Shown here piece after piece: positions 9,459-17,667 of a stretch of DNA of 64,000 nt. Below the pieces are notes generated by a model. It had not been told where the DNA came from. It saw only the letters and a list, made by a program, of their open reading frames with translations, and ran no database searches. The stretch comes from Chryseobacterium polytrichastri (GTDB taxonomy: Bacteria > Bacteroidota > Bacteroidia > Flavobacteriales > Weeksellaceae). Location of the stretch: positions 1-64,000 of the forward strand of contig NZ_FRAV01000004.1 in assembly GCF_900142445.1 (NCBI RefSeq), given 5' to 3'. The position numbers and the translations under genes are program-made. Every line of letters begins with the position of its first letter. Positions within the stretch are counted from its first letter, which is position 1.

Positions 9459-9485
9459 TATTGGCAAGTTCTAAAAATGGTTCTA
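9459..9485 (-). pseudogene. Fragment of a serine recombinase gene
   Basis: Bases 9464-9485 are identical over 22 nt to 1306-1327 inside the serine recombinase gene, in the same orientation; the match extends to about 26 of 27 bases. On the minus strand both read EPFLELAN. In the intact gene this is an internal segment about two thirds of the way along. The homology stops where the direct repeat DR-R begins. I read it as the remnant of a second recombinase gene lost in a deletion or recombination. Confidence 0.65.
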
Positions 9486-9548
9486 AAATAGTGGATTTTA
9501 TGCTATTCTGAAGAGGATGGTTCGGATCTGTGTAGAGATTACCACCTA
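9484..9548. repeat. Direct repeat DR-R flanking the Wadjet cassette
   Basis: This 65-base copy of DR-L (2552-2617) is in direct orientation, running from TAAAATAGTGGATTTTATGC to the shared end GATTACCACCTA. It overlaps the end of the recombinase fragment by the two bases TA. Together the two repeats delimit a segment of about 6.9 kb that contains only jetABCD and the 78-codon ORF. Confidence 0.8.
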
Positions 9549-9738
9549 AAAAATTTCAGCCCGTGGTATATTAAAAGAATTTCTAGCATTAGGTTTTTCA
9601 TATCATGACGGACCAGCATCACTTATATAATTAAAGATATGGAGCATACGCTCAATGTCACTGTAAGAAGTCGGCAAATAGGATATTGGCATATTCGTCA
9701 TTATAATTCCTCACCAGACAATTAAAGATCATTCTTTC

Positions 9739-9831
9739 TTATTTTACCAGTACGGTTTCAAATTGTAGGACAGCAAATAATAGCTCATCATCAGTTACGT
9801 TTAGATTTTTTCTGAATAGGGTAAATTCCAT
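9739..9831 (-). pseudogene. Short broken coding remnant
   Basis: From ATG at 9831 the minus strand reads MEFTLFRKNLNVTDDELLFA and on to a stop at 9739 (30 codons). The frame extends upstream for eight more plausible codons before an in-frame stop. The residue pattern looks protein-like, but I recognise no family. It is probably a fragment left by recombination. Confidence 0.3.
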
Positions 9832-10013
9832 AGCTTTTCCGGGATTGATGTTGAATTAAATCATTTTTACAGTTTAAATTAATATTAATGCAAAAATAGA
9901 TTAGGCTAGTCATAACTTTATCTAAGGAGATATCAATATACTCTTCAAAGAGTAATTGAAGATACTTGTTGGCTTTTACGGGAAACCATAGAATATCATA
10001 ATATTATGTTTTG

Positions 10014-10021
10014 TATATTTG
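10014..10021 (+). promoter_or_regulatory. -7 box (TATATTTG) of the kinase operon
   Basis: TATATTTG matches TAnnTTTG and lies 44 bases upstream of the ATG at 10066. No other good match was seen between DR-R and the gene. Confidence 0.45.
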
Positions 10022-10065
10022 GAATTGACTAACCATGCATTTATAACCAAAATACTCAATTTTAT

Positions 10066-10515
10066 ATGACGATAGCATTCACTTTTACTACTAATGATTT
10101 CGAATATGTGGCTTTAGAGGGAACAATGGATCAGCCAATATTACATACAAAAGGGAAAATTGTTTTGCCTGCTAACTATACAGTTCCCCAAACCGTCGAA
10201 TGGTTTGAAAATGAATTAGAATTATTATTGAATAATTTACAACCTAATACTGTTAACTACCGCTTGACTATAAACAATGTTACAAACAATTATGTAAGCA
10301 GTGTATATTATGGACAAGCCATATTGAACCTGTTGTGCCAGAAGAAAGGCATTGAAATTTTCCATGTAGCCCCAGCTTCGATCAAGCCTGGTAAATTCAA
10401 TTTACCAAAAGAAACCAACGTTATTAATTATATTGAAGGTTTGTTAGGAAATCAATCTGCTCCTTGGGATAAGAGTATTAAAACTACCGCATTAATGGCG
10501 TTAATGACTCGATAA
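10066..10515 (+). CDS. Small RNase H/RuvC-like (DUF3010-like) protein, kinase partner
   Basis: This 149-residue protein is not firmly recognised. Its layout is a beta-hairpin start (TIAFTFTTNDFEYVALEGT), a helix (about 45-62), a beta strand (RLTINNVTNN), a helix (about 85-97), a strand plus PASIK (FHVAPASIKPGKF) and a final helix. This echoes RuvC-like folds and the DUF3010 family in order and length. The acidic residues expected of an active RuvC nuclease are not evident, so it may be a binding or regulatory version. Its stop overlaps the kinase start by one base (TAATG), so the two products are very probably made together. A defence or signalling role is inference from the island context. 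Confidence 0.45.
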   Translation: MTIAFTFTTNDFEYVALEGTMDQPILHTKGKIVLPANYTVPQTVEWFENELELLLNNLQPNTVNYRLTINNVTNNYVSSVYYGQAILNLLCQKKGIEIFHVAPASIKPGKFNLPKETNVINYIEGLLGNQSAPWDKSIKTTALMALMTR

Positions 10516-11525
10516 TGGATATAGGGAAATTTACATCAATTGGATTAATTGGTGAAGGAAACTTTGGTAGTGTTCTTAGGGTACAAGATAATTTATTAAA
10601 TGCGGAAAGGGCATTAAAAATTGTTCGCGTAGACAACGCAGATGGATTTGTAGATGCAATGAATGAAGCTCAAATTCTTGAAAGATGCCGGCATAATAAT
10701 ATTGTTGATATTAAAGAAATGGATATTCATGAAATAGAGGGAAATCATTATCCTTGTATTATTACCGAATATTTACGAAATGGGAGTGTTCAGAGTTATC
10801 TCGAGGGAAATTTTATAACCACACACAAAGCAATACAAATTATTATCGAATCCCTACAGGGACTAGAGCATGCTCATACTCAAGGAATCTTCCATAGAGA
10901 TATTAAGCCCGGAAATATTTTGTTTTCGGACCAGTGGCAAGCAAAATTATCTGATTTCGGACTAGCATATGGACTCGCACATCAAACCTTTAGTTTTGCG
11001 GGTTATAATTCTCATTTACCTCCAGAGGTTTTAGAAGGAGATGCACAGGATGGGGTAAGTGATCTTTACTCTATGGGGATCACATTTTTTAGACTGTTAA
11101 ATAATATGTCCACATTACCAAGGCCATATACTAATGATGCTTTATGGTTAAAAGACTTAAAGAAGGAAAAATTTCCTCAAAGAGTATTTGCACCACATAT
11201 TCCTGATGAAATTATAAAAGTTGTAAAGAAATCAATTAGGGCGGATCGGGACAAGCGATTTCAAAATTGCTTACAATTTCGGCAGGCTCTACAAAAAGTT
11301 CCTTTAGCCATTGAATGGCATGCAGTGGATGAAAACCACTGGAAAGGAATTTACAAAGGGATAGAGTATTCAATAGAGCTATACCTCAAAAACAAGACAT
11401 TCTCTATAGATTTTAAACGTAAGGGAAGAAAAATAAAGGATAGGTGTTGTAAAGGTATAAGAGATTTGGATAAGGCATCAAAGGAATTTTTTAATATTAT
11501 TAGGGAGACAACAGTCAAAATTTAA
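10515..11525 (+). CDS. Hanks-type serine/threonine protein kinase
   Basis: This 336-residue cytoplasmic kinase has all the main motifs: glycine loop GEGNFG (13-18), ATP-anchoring lysine in ALKIV (Lys35), alpha-C glutamate near 51, catalytic loop HRDIKPGN (127-134), DFG (147-149), PPE in place of APE (169-171) and DLYSMG (183-188). The kinase domain ends near residue 265. A C-terminal extension of about 70 residues (WHAVDENHWKGIYKG onward) matches nothing I know and could be a sensor or substrate-binding module. There is no transmembrane segment or PASTA domain, unlike PknB-type kinases. It starts at the ATG overlapping the upstream stop by one base and is followed by a strong hairpin. The target is unknown. 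Confidence 0.88.
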   Translation: MDIGKFTSIGLIGEGNFGSVLRVQDNLLNAERALKIVRVDNADGFVDAMNEAQILERCRHNNIVDIKEMDIHEIEGNHYPCIITEYLRNGSVQSYLEGNFITTHKAIQIIIESLQGLEHAHTQGIFHRDIKPGNILFSDQWQAKLSDFGLAYGLAHQTFSFAGYNSHLPPEVLEGDAQDGVSDLYSMGITFFRLLNNMSTLPRPYTNDALWLKDLKKEKFPQRVFAPHIPDEIIKVVKKSIRADRDKRFQNCLQFRQALQKVPLAIEWHAVDENHWKGIYKGIEYSIELYLKNKTFSIDFKRKGRKIKDRCCKGIRDLDKASKEFFNIIRETTVKI

Positions 11526-11555
11526 TTTTATCAAAGAAAAATTGTATGTATTTCA

Positions 11556-11592
11556 GCTTAAATCTAGGGATAACATAACCCTAGATTTAGGC
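11556..11592 (+). terminator. Hairpin terminator after the kinase gene
   Basis: The arms GCTTAAATCTAGGG (11556-11569) and CCCTAGATTTAGGC (11579-11592) pair over 14 positions with one G-T wobble, around a nine-base loop. The T-run is weak (TTCTATAAT), so efficiency is uncertain. The hairpin ends the kinase operon and faces the convergent Lamassu-like operon. Confidence 0.6.
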
Positions 11593-11713
11593 TTCTATAA
11601 TAAGTAATGCTATTTAATACTAACATCATGATTGTATTCCTCGCCTATTTTTTGTGATATTAATTATTAAGACAACTATAACATAGCATAATGTTAATTT
11701 TTGATTATTAAAA

Positions 11714-13804
11714 TCAAGAATTCAATGGCTGAATACACTTGTCTTTTCTATTATTTCCATCAATCATATTTAATTTATAATCCTTTCCTTCGACTAGGCC
11801 AGCGTTTGTGAGCATTGTTATTAAATTAATTTCTTTTTCATTACCTCCCTCTTGTTCATCTTTAACTTTATCTTCTTTAGAAATTGCCACTATAATCTGC
11901 CTATTTTTAATATTTGAGGCTTCTTTTAGCAATTCTTGTAAATCTGCTGATGCCATTGCATGTTGCCCAGGTTCATCCAAAACCAATATTCCAAGATGAT
12001 ATTTTGCTTTGACCAAAAGAGACATGTAAAAGGCCCATTGAGCTCTAATAAAATCGCTGGCAGAAGATACCAATCTTATCGGCTGCGATGTTGTCATTCC
12101 TACAACACTAGCAACCGGAAATAACTTATTAGGTTCCTCTTTGGCAATGAATATACGATCCATAATTTCACCAGAATATCCAAATGTTGATAAATATTGC
12201 TTAAAAGAATTTTTAAAACTAACAATCTTATCTTCATCTACTTTTTTATTTGCCATTAGATGATCTTTTCTACTTTTAATGGCTCTTAGTTGTTTGGAAA
12301 TTTGAACAAGGTCACCTTTAAATTTTTCAAACTGAATACTAATTTTCCGTAGTTTATTCAATTCAAATTTTAATTGCATTTCTTCTCCAATTGCTGTTCT
12401 AGAAGGGATCCTTTGATCCTCAACCACTTCTTTGTTTAATTCTGTAAGTTTAATTTGTAAATCTTGAATCTGTTCGCTATAATAAATTAGTGTTTTGTCA
12501 AACCGTTCCAATAAATTAGCTGAACTTTTAATATATGAGCTATACAAACTTCTTTCAGATTTATAAAAATCTAATGACTTTATTGAATTAACACGATCTA
12601 CATTCTCAAGTTCTATATCAAAATTATGTAAGGATGAATTACAAACTGGGCAGTTTTCCACAGAACCTATTTTAAATGATTCTAGCTGACTAATTTTATT
12701 CAATCCATTCAATACTTCTATCTCTTTGTCCAGTTCTTCTAACCTTAATTTGTACTTATTGATTTTTATATCTTCATTTATTTTCTCTTTCTGAACAATT
12801 TTAAACTCATCCTTAAGGTGCGCTAAATTAGTCTCCGCATCTGCTAACTGATTTAAGAGATCTGGATTATTAACATTCCTTACATCATAAATGATTTGAT
12901 TTTTGATATTTATTTTTTCTAACTGACTACCAATATTAGTTATACTATCATCAATTGTCGAATAACTACCATCTAAATTTTTAGTTTGCAATTTCAACTT
13001 TTCGATTTTCTTTGGAGAAAGTTCCAGAGAAAATATACTATTTAAATTGGCTGTTGAAAAATTATAAAAAGCAACCAGAGATTGAAATGTATCAACAGTA
13101 TTATTCCATACCAATCTCAATTGTTTATCATCTTCCTTTAATTTATCTAATTCAAACTCCTCAAGTAATCCGCTTAAGCCTAAAGTGTATTCAACAATTT
13201 TTTGTTTTGCTTTTTTTGTACTAAAAGAAGGTACTTGAGCAAAGAAGTCAGACCAACCTTTGGTCTGTTCAACGAAAGAGCTTGCAAATATTTGTTGAAG
13301 ATAAAGTATTTTTTGATTCCCATTTTCACCCTCAAACACGGGAATAGCAATTCCAGAAAAATCAGATAACCATTTATAAAATCCTTCAGAATGATCACTA
13401 TCACCATTTGCATGAATGAACTTCTCTTCGGCCAGACCATCATTTATTTGAACGCTCAGCTTATTTATTTCATATCCATAAATTGATTTAATGGAACGTT
13501 TTATACATGCCACATCCCCTCTATCGTTACAAAGATGTAATTCAGCATAGGACTCGCTCACAGTAATATTAATATTATCGTATTTGAAACTACTTTTAAG
13601 ACATTCCTTAAGGCCGTCAGAACTACCATAACTAGCCAGTTGCTCCAAACCTAAACAATAATATATACACGAAAGGATAGTTGACTTTCCACTTGAATTA
13701 TCACCTGATATTATATTAAGCCCAGAATTGAAGCTATATTTAAAACCGAACTTCTTTCCTTCCTTATTTTCAACAATAGCTTGTATGGAATTTATTGTTA
13801 TCAT
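11714..13804 (-). CDS. SMC/Rad50-like ATPase of a Lamassu/ABC-3C system (LmuB-like)
   Basis: This is the ABC ATPase component of a Lamassu-family or ABC-three-component defence operon. The 696-residue protein has Walker A GDNSSGKS at 34-41, a coiled-coil arm (about 215-380), a zinc-hook-like CPVC at 385-388, a returning coiled coil (about 400-530) and Walker B LGILVLDEP near 604-612 followed by GQHAM. The hook places it near Rad50 and LmuB, which sense DNA ends or structures and release an effector. It is the last of four same-strand genes, one base after the middle component. It is AT-rich, unlike the jet genes. Plasmid or phage defence is inferred from family and partners. Confidence 0.85.
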   Translation of the reverse strand: MITINSIQAIVENKEGKKFGFKYSFNSGLNIISGDNSSGKSTILSCIYYCLGLEQLASYGSSDGLKECLKSSFKYDNINITVSESYAELHLCNDRGDVACIKRSIKSIYGYEINKLSVQINDGLAEEKFIHANGDSDHSEGFYKWLSDFSGIAIPVFEGENGNQKILYLQQIFASSFVEQTKGWSDFFAQVPSFSTKKAKQKIVEYTLGLSGLLEEFELDKLKEDDKQLRLVWNNTVDTFQSLVAFYNFSTANLNSIFSLELSPKKIEKLKLQTKNLDGSYSTIDDSITNIGSQLEKINIKNQIIYDVRNVNNPDLLNQLADAETNLAHLKDEFKIVQKEKINEDIKINKYKLRLEELDKEIEVLNGLNKISQLESFKIGSVENCPVCNSSLHNFDIELENVDRVNSIKSLDFYKSERSLYSSYIKSSANLLERFDKTLIYYSEQIQDLQIKLTELNKEVVEDQRIPSRTAIGEEMQLKFELNKLRKISIQFEKFKGDLVQISKQLRAIKSRKDHLMANKKVDEDKIVSFKNSFKQYLSTFGYSGEIMDRIFIAKEEPNKLFPVASVVGMTTSQPIRLVSSASDFIRAQWAFYMSLLVKAKYHLGILVLDEPGQHAMASADLQELLKEASNIKNRQIIVAISKEDKVKDEQEGGNEKEINLITMLTNAGLVEGKDYKLNMIDGNNRKDKCIQPLNS

Positions 13805-13805
13805 T

Positions 13806-14252
13806 TTACCAGATTAAATATTGATTTTTAAGTTCATCATTGGTCACTTCTACCGACCACTTTTTAATTTCATTTGAAAGCTCAGGCAAGATATTTTTAT
13901 TCTCTATTTGATCAACTAAGTGCTTACCTTTTAATGATAATGAGAAACTTATTCCAGTTTGGGGGTTTTTAATTTCCAAAAGTTCCCTTTCAAAGGCTAC
14001 TATTATTTTTTTTCGTAGTCCATCAGAAATATCCCAAGGTGACGAAAGTTGTACTGAAAGCTTTGAAACTGGTAAATTCTTCTTTAACGCATCAAAAATA
14101 AATGCTATTTTTTTCAGGGGTACTGATTTAGAGTTTCCAAAAATAGAATAATTCACAATTAGCAATATTATGATTATTGCTACTTCGTCATTTTCCCAAT
14201 AGGCGTCTAAAATTTTAATTTTATTACCTTTAATTTTTAATTTCTCACTCAT
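13806..14252 (-). CDS. ABC-3C middle component (LmuC-like)
   Basis: This 148-residue protein lies between the protease and the SMC-like ATPase. Its size, its predominantly alpha/beta winged-helix-like pattern (DEVAIIIILLIVNYSIFG; SLKGKHLVDQIENK) and its position match the small middle component that accompanies ABC-3C and Lamassu ATPases (LmuC). It has no catalytic motif. The start overlaps the protease end by eight bases, and the ATPase gene starts one base after its stop. Identification is mostly by context. Confidence 0.6.
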   Translation of the reverse strand: MSEKLKIKGNKIKILDAYWENDEVAIIIILLIVNYSIFGNSKSVPLKKIAFIFDALKKNLPVSKLSVQLSSPWDISDGLRKKIIVAFERELLEIKNPQTGISFSLSLKGKHLVDQIENKNILPELSNEIKKWSVEVTNDELKNQYLIW

Positions 14253-15375
14253 CTTCTGTAAAACTTAAACTACAATTTGCAATCCAATTACTAATTCCAT
14301 AGAGTGCCAAAGTTTTAACTTCTGCAACATTTAACAATTCACCAATTTGATCTTTCAAATAATCTTCATATTCAGATATCATATTATTTAAACCTATTCG
14401 CGCCTCTTTTTTTGAATCTGCATCAATTTCTTTGTCAACCAAATTATATACTTTATACGCTTCGTCGTAACAGTCGAAAATACTTTGATTTTTTCTAAGT
14501 TCTGATGAAAGAAAAGTTTGACCGACTATTAACCTCTTAATTACATAGTTTTTCTTTTCTTCCAGTAATTTATCTTGATATACTTTCGGCAATTTTAGAT
14601 TGATATAATCCAGTTGCGGCTTATTGATTGGTTCTTTCTCCCAATTTGAAATAGCTTCATCAGTTGTCTGGTCAATAATTGAGGTCAAGGAATTTTTACT
14701 TAATTTTTTATCATAATTGAGTAAAGTTGAATCTTGAGTTTTTAAGTCAAGACCAAGAATATCTATTGCGGTAACACTTGTAAACTTCAATTGCCCATCA
14801 TTTCCATCGTTAGGTATTTCAATCATTACGCCGAAACAAATCAATTCGTCATGATTATCAAGAAACAAACCAGACCCGGACCATCCAGATAACCACGTGC
14901 TTCCAGTTTTAAATGAACTATTTATAAGTTTTTCCTTATCAATATCACAAAGAAACTTATGAATAGAATCTTGACAGACAACATTAAAACTTAGATTCTT
15001 CTGTAGTATGGGCTCATTGGCTGACTCATACTTTCCTCTAAACAAAAAAGAATGTTTGGGATTTCTAGGAATAGTATAGAAACAAGGACATAAATATAAC
15101 GATAAATCTTCCTTTGAATTAAGTTTAAGGACAATTATATCATATTCTTTAGCATGATCAATATCTCCTAGACACTCTCTTACTCCGTGACAATTTCCTA
15201 AATAATCACTTACTGACCATTCTTCAAGGTTTGGAATTTCATCAAAATTTTTACCATATAAATTATGTCCAGCGGTTATACATAATAATTCTTCCCCCCA
15301 AGGAAATATAACTGAACCTCCAACATATTTTTCATTTTTTAAAATGAGACCTGTAGTTTTATTTAAATGTTCCAT
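14245..15375 (-). CDS. Trypsin-like serine protease effector of the Lamassu/ABC-3C operon
   Basis: From the ATG at 15375 the protein is 376 residues. The N-terminal half is a chymotrypsin-fold protease: ITAGH (His37), YDIIVLKL (Asp79) and GWSGSGLF (Ser166, in the usual GxSG setting) form the expected triad. The C-terminal half (about 230-376) is helical and probably docks to the SMC/LmuC components. There is no signal peptide, so it acts in the cytoplasm. The frame also offers a TTG at 15381 that would overlap the upstream stop. In Lamassu systems such domains are effectors unleashed on invasion. Its substrate, perhaps the neighbouring MBL protein or a host protein, is unknown. Confidence 0.78.
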   Translation of the reverse strand: MEHLNKTTGLILKNEKYVGGSVIFPWGEELLCITAGHNLYGKNFDEIPNLEEWSVSDYLGNCHGVRECLGDIDHAKEYDIIVLKLNSKEDLSLYLCPCFYTIPRNPKHSFLFRGKYESANEPILQKNLSFNVVCQDSIHKFLCDIDKEKLINSSFKTGSTWLSGWSGSGLFLDNHDELICFGVMIEIPNDGNDGQLKFTSVTAIDILGLDLKTQDSTLLNYDKKLSKNSLTSIIDQTTDEAISNWEKEPINKPQLDYINLKLPKVYQDKLLEEKKNYVIKRLIVGQTFLSSELRKNQSIFDCYDEAYKVYNLVDKEIDADSKKEARIGLNNMISEYEDYLKDQIGELLNVAEVKTLALYGISNWIANCSLSFTEDE

Positions 15376-15377
15376 GG

Positions 15378-16400
15378 TCAAAATTTACTATCAAATTCTA
15401 GTTCTTCGATCTCCTTAAAAATTATATTTTTCTGTTCATCTTTCGTCAAGAGTTTGTCCTTATCTAGTGAATAATTAGAATAAATAGTGATCGATTCATC
15501 TTCATTTTTCCGACCATATGTAGCAATCAAAACTAAAGTTTCTCTTGAAGGATGATAATATGGACCACTACCATCTGTAGAAATTAAATATTTTGAACAC
15601 CTTATACTTTTTAAAAGGTGTACAGTTGTATTATGTTTTGAACCGTGATGACTAATTTTTAGTAAATCTATTTCGCAGGGTTCGCTCTCATTACATTTTA
15701 GGTGTTCGCAAACTATATTAGGATTTGAATCTCCCAAAAACAATAACTGATTTCCTTTATATTTTAACAAAAATGCAATGGAGGAAGAATTTAATAAATC
15801 ATCTTCCCATTTATGCGGTTGGGGCGGAGATTTTAAAATTTCTTCTTTTGATCGAAGCTTTTTATGGACATCTACACCAACTCTATCATTTGTTTGCAAT
15901 TTCTGATTTAGGTACTCTTGATAAATCTTATTTGCGGTCCATTTTTCAATCAACATTGATAAAATATCTATACTAGGTGATAATATTACTAATTCTACAT
16001 CACCAATTTTAAGAGTATTATCGCTTTCTACAAAAAGTGGTTTTGGAACAATTCCTCTTTCTTCCAATAGTATTTCGAGATTCACACCGTGTTTAATTCC
16101 AACCTTTTCTGAGGAATCTGGTGCAACTATAAGATTCGGAGTATTTAAAAATACGGTCAACTGTCTATTAAGAGGATGCTGTTTATCGCTTAACCATTTA
16201 AAAAATCCTCCGATATGATCATAATCTACATGGGTAATAATCACGAAATCATTTACCCCAAAATCACTGATTAATGGTCCAAGATAACGATAAGTACCTT
16301 CGAAGCCAAAATCGATTAATAAACGGTTTTTAATTTCTGATTCCCAAGTCATAAGGAAGCTATCACCCTTCCCAGCTTTAAAACATTTAAGATTAAGCAT
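15378..16400 (-). CDS. ComEC/Rec2-like metallo-beta-lactamase fold hydrolase (effector)
   Basis: This 340-residue protein has the metal-binding motif THVDYDHIGG (His57, Asp59, Asp61, His62), then LFLGDSNPN with a metal-ligand Asp and KISHHGSKHNT with the downstream HHGS. This set matches the MBL domain of ComEC/Rec2-like proteins, here without membrane segments. The canonical second His of HxHxDH is Asp, as in ComEC-type enzymes. It is the first gene of the operon, two bases before the protease ATG. Many such proteins hydrolyse phosphodiester bonds, so nuclease activity is plausible. The pairing of MBL hydrolase and protease resembles the Lamassu hydrolase-protease subtype. Confidence 0.8.
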   Translation of the reverse strand: MLNLKCFKAGKGDSFLMTWESEIKNRLLIDFGFEGTYRYLGPLISDFGVNDFVIITHVDYDHIGGFFKWLSDKQHPLNRQLTVFLNTPNLIVAPDSSEKVGIKHGVNLEILLEERGIVPKPLFVESDNTLKIGDVELVILSPSIDILSMLIEKWTANKIYQEYLNQKLQTNDRVGVDVHKKLRSKEEILKSPPQPHKWEDDLLNSSSIAFLLKYKGNQLLFLGDSNPNIVCEHLKCNESEPCEIDLLKISHHGSKHNTTVHLLKSIRCSKYLISTDGSGPYYHPSRETLVLIATYGRKNEDESITIYSNYSLDKDKLLTKDEQKNIIFKEIEELEFDSKF

Positions 16401-16745
16401 AGTAAAAAGCTTTACTTTGGAAGATTAAATTGATCATATGGCTTTTAGTTTGAGTGAAAAATACAAAAAAGATTTAAATTACAACAACTAATTTATGCTA
16501 TTTTCAAAGAAGCAAATCTACTTTCCTAAATTTAATTTACCTTACTGGAAACCGTAATTCTAATGTCCCAGTCATATAATCATTGTAATTAATATTAAAT
16601 TTTAACTTGGTCCATAAAAATATATATTTGAAATTTGACGAATACCTTTAAATGGAGGGCGGCGCAAGTTAGATTACTAAGAAATTGGCCCATTGTTCTC
16701 GACTCATTCAAATTGAAAATCCGAAAAGTCAATAAATTAAAATAC
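16401..16745. other. Gap between the Lamassu-like operon and the DUF4238 gene
   Basis: In these 345 AT-rich bases I see no gene. There is a GC-richer patch near 16655-16705 (GGAGGGCGGCGCAAG) of unknown origin and no clear -7 box for the operon to its left. Confidence 0.5.
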
Positions 16746-17615
16746 CTAAATTGTAAGCTCTTCTCTTACCTGAAAAATAAAGGTTTTTAGGTAGTTCTCA
16801 TTTTCACAGGCTAAGAATTTTCTAGAATATATAAAATTAGCTTTATTAATATCATAAATGTGAGTTGAGTCTAATGCATGAATCATTGACGATTGAGGAC
16901 TCTTACTCCATTTGGTAGAAAATAATTGTAAATAAACTTTGCTGCTTAAAGCTAAGCCGATATATGCAATCTCTTTCACATCCGGATTAAAATAAACATT
17001 GATTTTATCCCTTACAGTTGCCGCTCCAAAATCTCCAAGCAAAAAATAATCATCGTTACTTTTTGGAACAGTCAAAATCCAGTTCATCTCGCCCATAGAT
17101 TCTATTATGTGCTCGGCAAGTTCCTCATAATTATTAGTATTAGTGTACTTAATCTCATTATCAAAATTAAATGCTTTATAAAAATCTTCCTTAAGATCAT
17201 CAATGGCATGTTCCATAATATCTTTCATTCCATTAAATATGCCATCGTCCATTCTTTTTTTATAATGAGGAGTCCTAAATTCACCAATTACGCCGTAACG
17301 GGCAAAATACATAAGTGCTGTGTCAAGCTCTTCAGAAAATTCTTTCGAATCTATAAATTCTCTTACAGTTTGCAAATGTCTGTCAAAATCCTTTTCAAAT
17401 TTATCGTTCAGTTGATTTTCAATAGTGGTATAATCTATATTTTCGGATACTCGTCTAGTGTTAAGATTTCTTTCACTAAAAATATTACGCGTTCCATTAC
17501 TTTTAAACAAATTATTTTGGTGTTTGTCATACAAATAAATACAGCCATCGTCTTTATTGAAAAAGTTCTTAATATGGATTTGAGATATATAATGATGGTT
17601 TTTGGGGATACTCAT
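16746..17615 (-). CDS. DUF4238 domain-containing protein
   Basis: This 289-residue soluble protein begins with the DUF4238 hallmark: PKNHHYISQIHIKNFF (about 4-19), followed by a YLYDK segment (27-31). The family is of unknown function and scattered through bacterial accessory regions, often near defence genes. The C-terminal part (about 190-289) holds short beta stretches and ends FIFQVREELTI. It is divergently transcribed from the unknown gene at 17668 over a 52-base spacer. A -7 box on the minus strand (17648-17655) precedes it. Confidence 0.75.
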   Translation of the reverse strand: MSIPKNHHYISQIHIKNFFNKDDGCIYLYDKHQNNLFKSNGTRNIFSERNLNTRRVSENIDYTTIENQLNDKFEKDFDRHLQTVREFIDSKEFSEELDTALMYFARYGVIGEFRTPHYKKRMDDGIFNGMKDIMEHAIDDLKEDFYKAFNFDNEIKYTNTNNYEELAEHIIESMGEMNWILTVPKSNDDYFLLGDFGAATVRDKINVYFNPDVKEIAYIGLALSSKVYLQLFSTKWSKSPQSSMIHALDSTHIYDINKANFIYSRKFLACENENYLKTFIFQVREELTI

Positions 17616-17640
17616 TTATCAATGTTTCAGTAAATATAGT

Positions 17641-17655
17641 TATATTTCAAACTTA
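17641..17655. promoter_or_regulatory. Overlapping divergent promoters (DUF4238 / unknown protein)
   Basis: On the minus strand TAAGTTTG (17648-17655) fits TAnnTTTG and lies 33 bases from the DUF4238 ATG. On the plus strand TATATTTC (17641-17648) is a one-mismatch box 19 bases before the ATG at 17668. They share a base, so expression of the two genes may be mutually exclusive or co-controlled. Confidence 0.4.
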
Positions 17656-17667
17656 ATTTTTTTACTA

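Larger units (their letters stand above)
9310..10065. other. Junction zone of repeats and gene fragments
   Basis: This gap of about 750 bases lacks an intact gene. In order it holds a GC-rich REP-like hairpin (9416-9450), a recombinase-gene fragment (9459-9485), the right direct repeat (9484-9548), short broken reading frames (about 9552-9625 plus; 9739-9831 minus) and the kinase-operon promoter (10014-10021). It looks like an assembly scar between island modules. Confidence 0.65.

Noticed and set aside
10515..11525. PknB-type kinase of cell-wall control
   Set aside because: There is no transmembrane segment and there are no PASTA domains. The island context and the unknown C-terminal extension differ from that family.
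13806..14252. A DNA-binding repressor between the protease and ATPase genes
   Set aside because: No helix-turn-helix signature was seen. Position and size fit the middle component of ABC-3C/Lamassu operons better.
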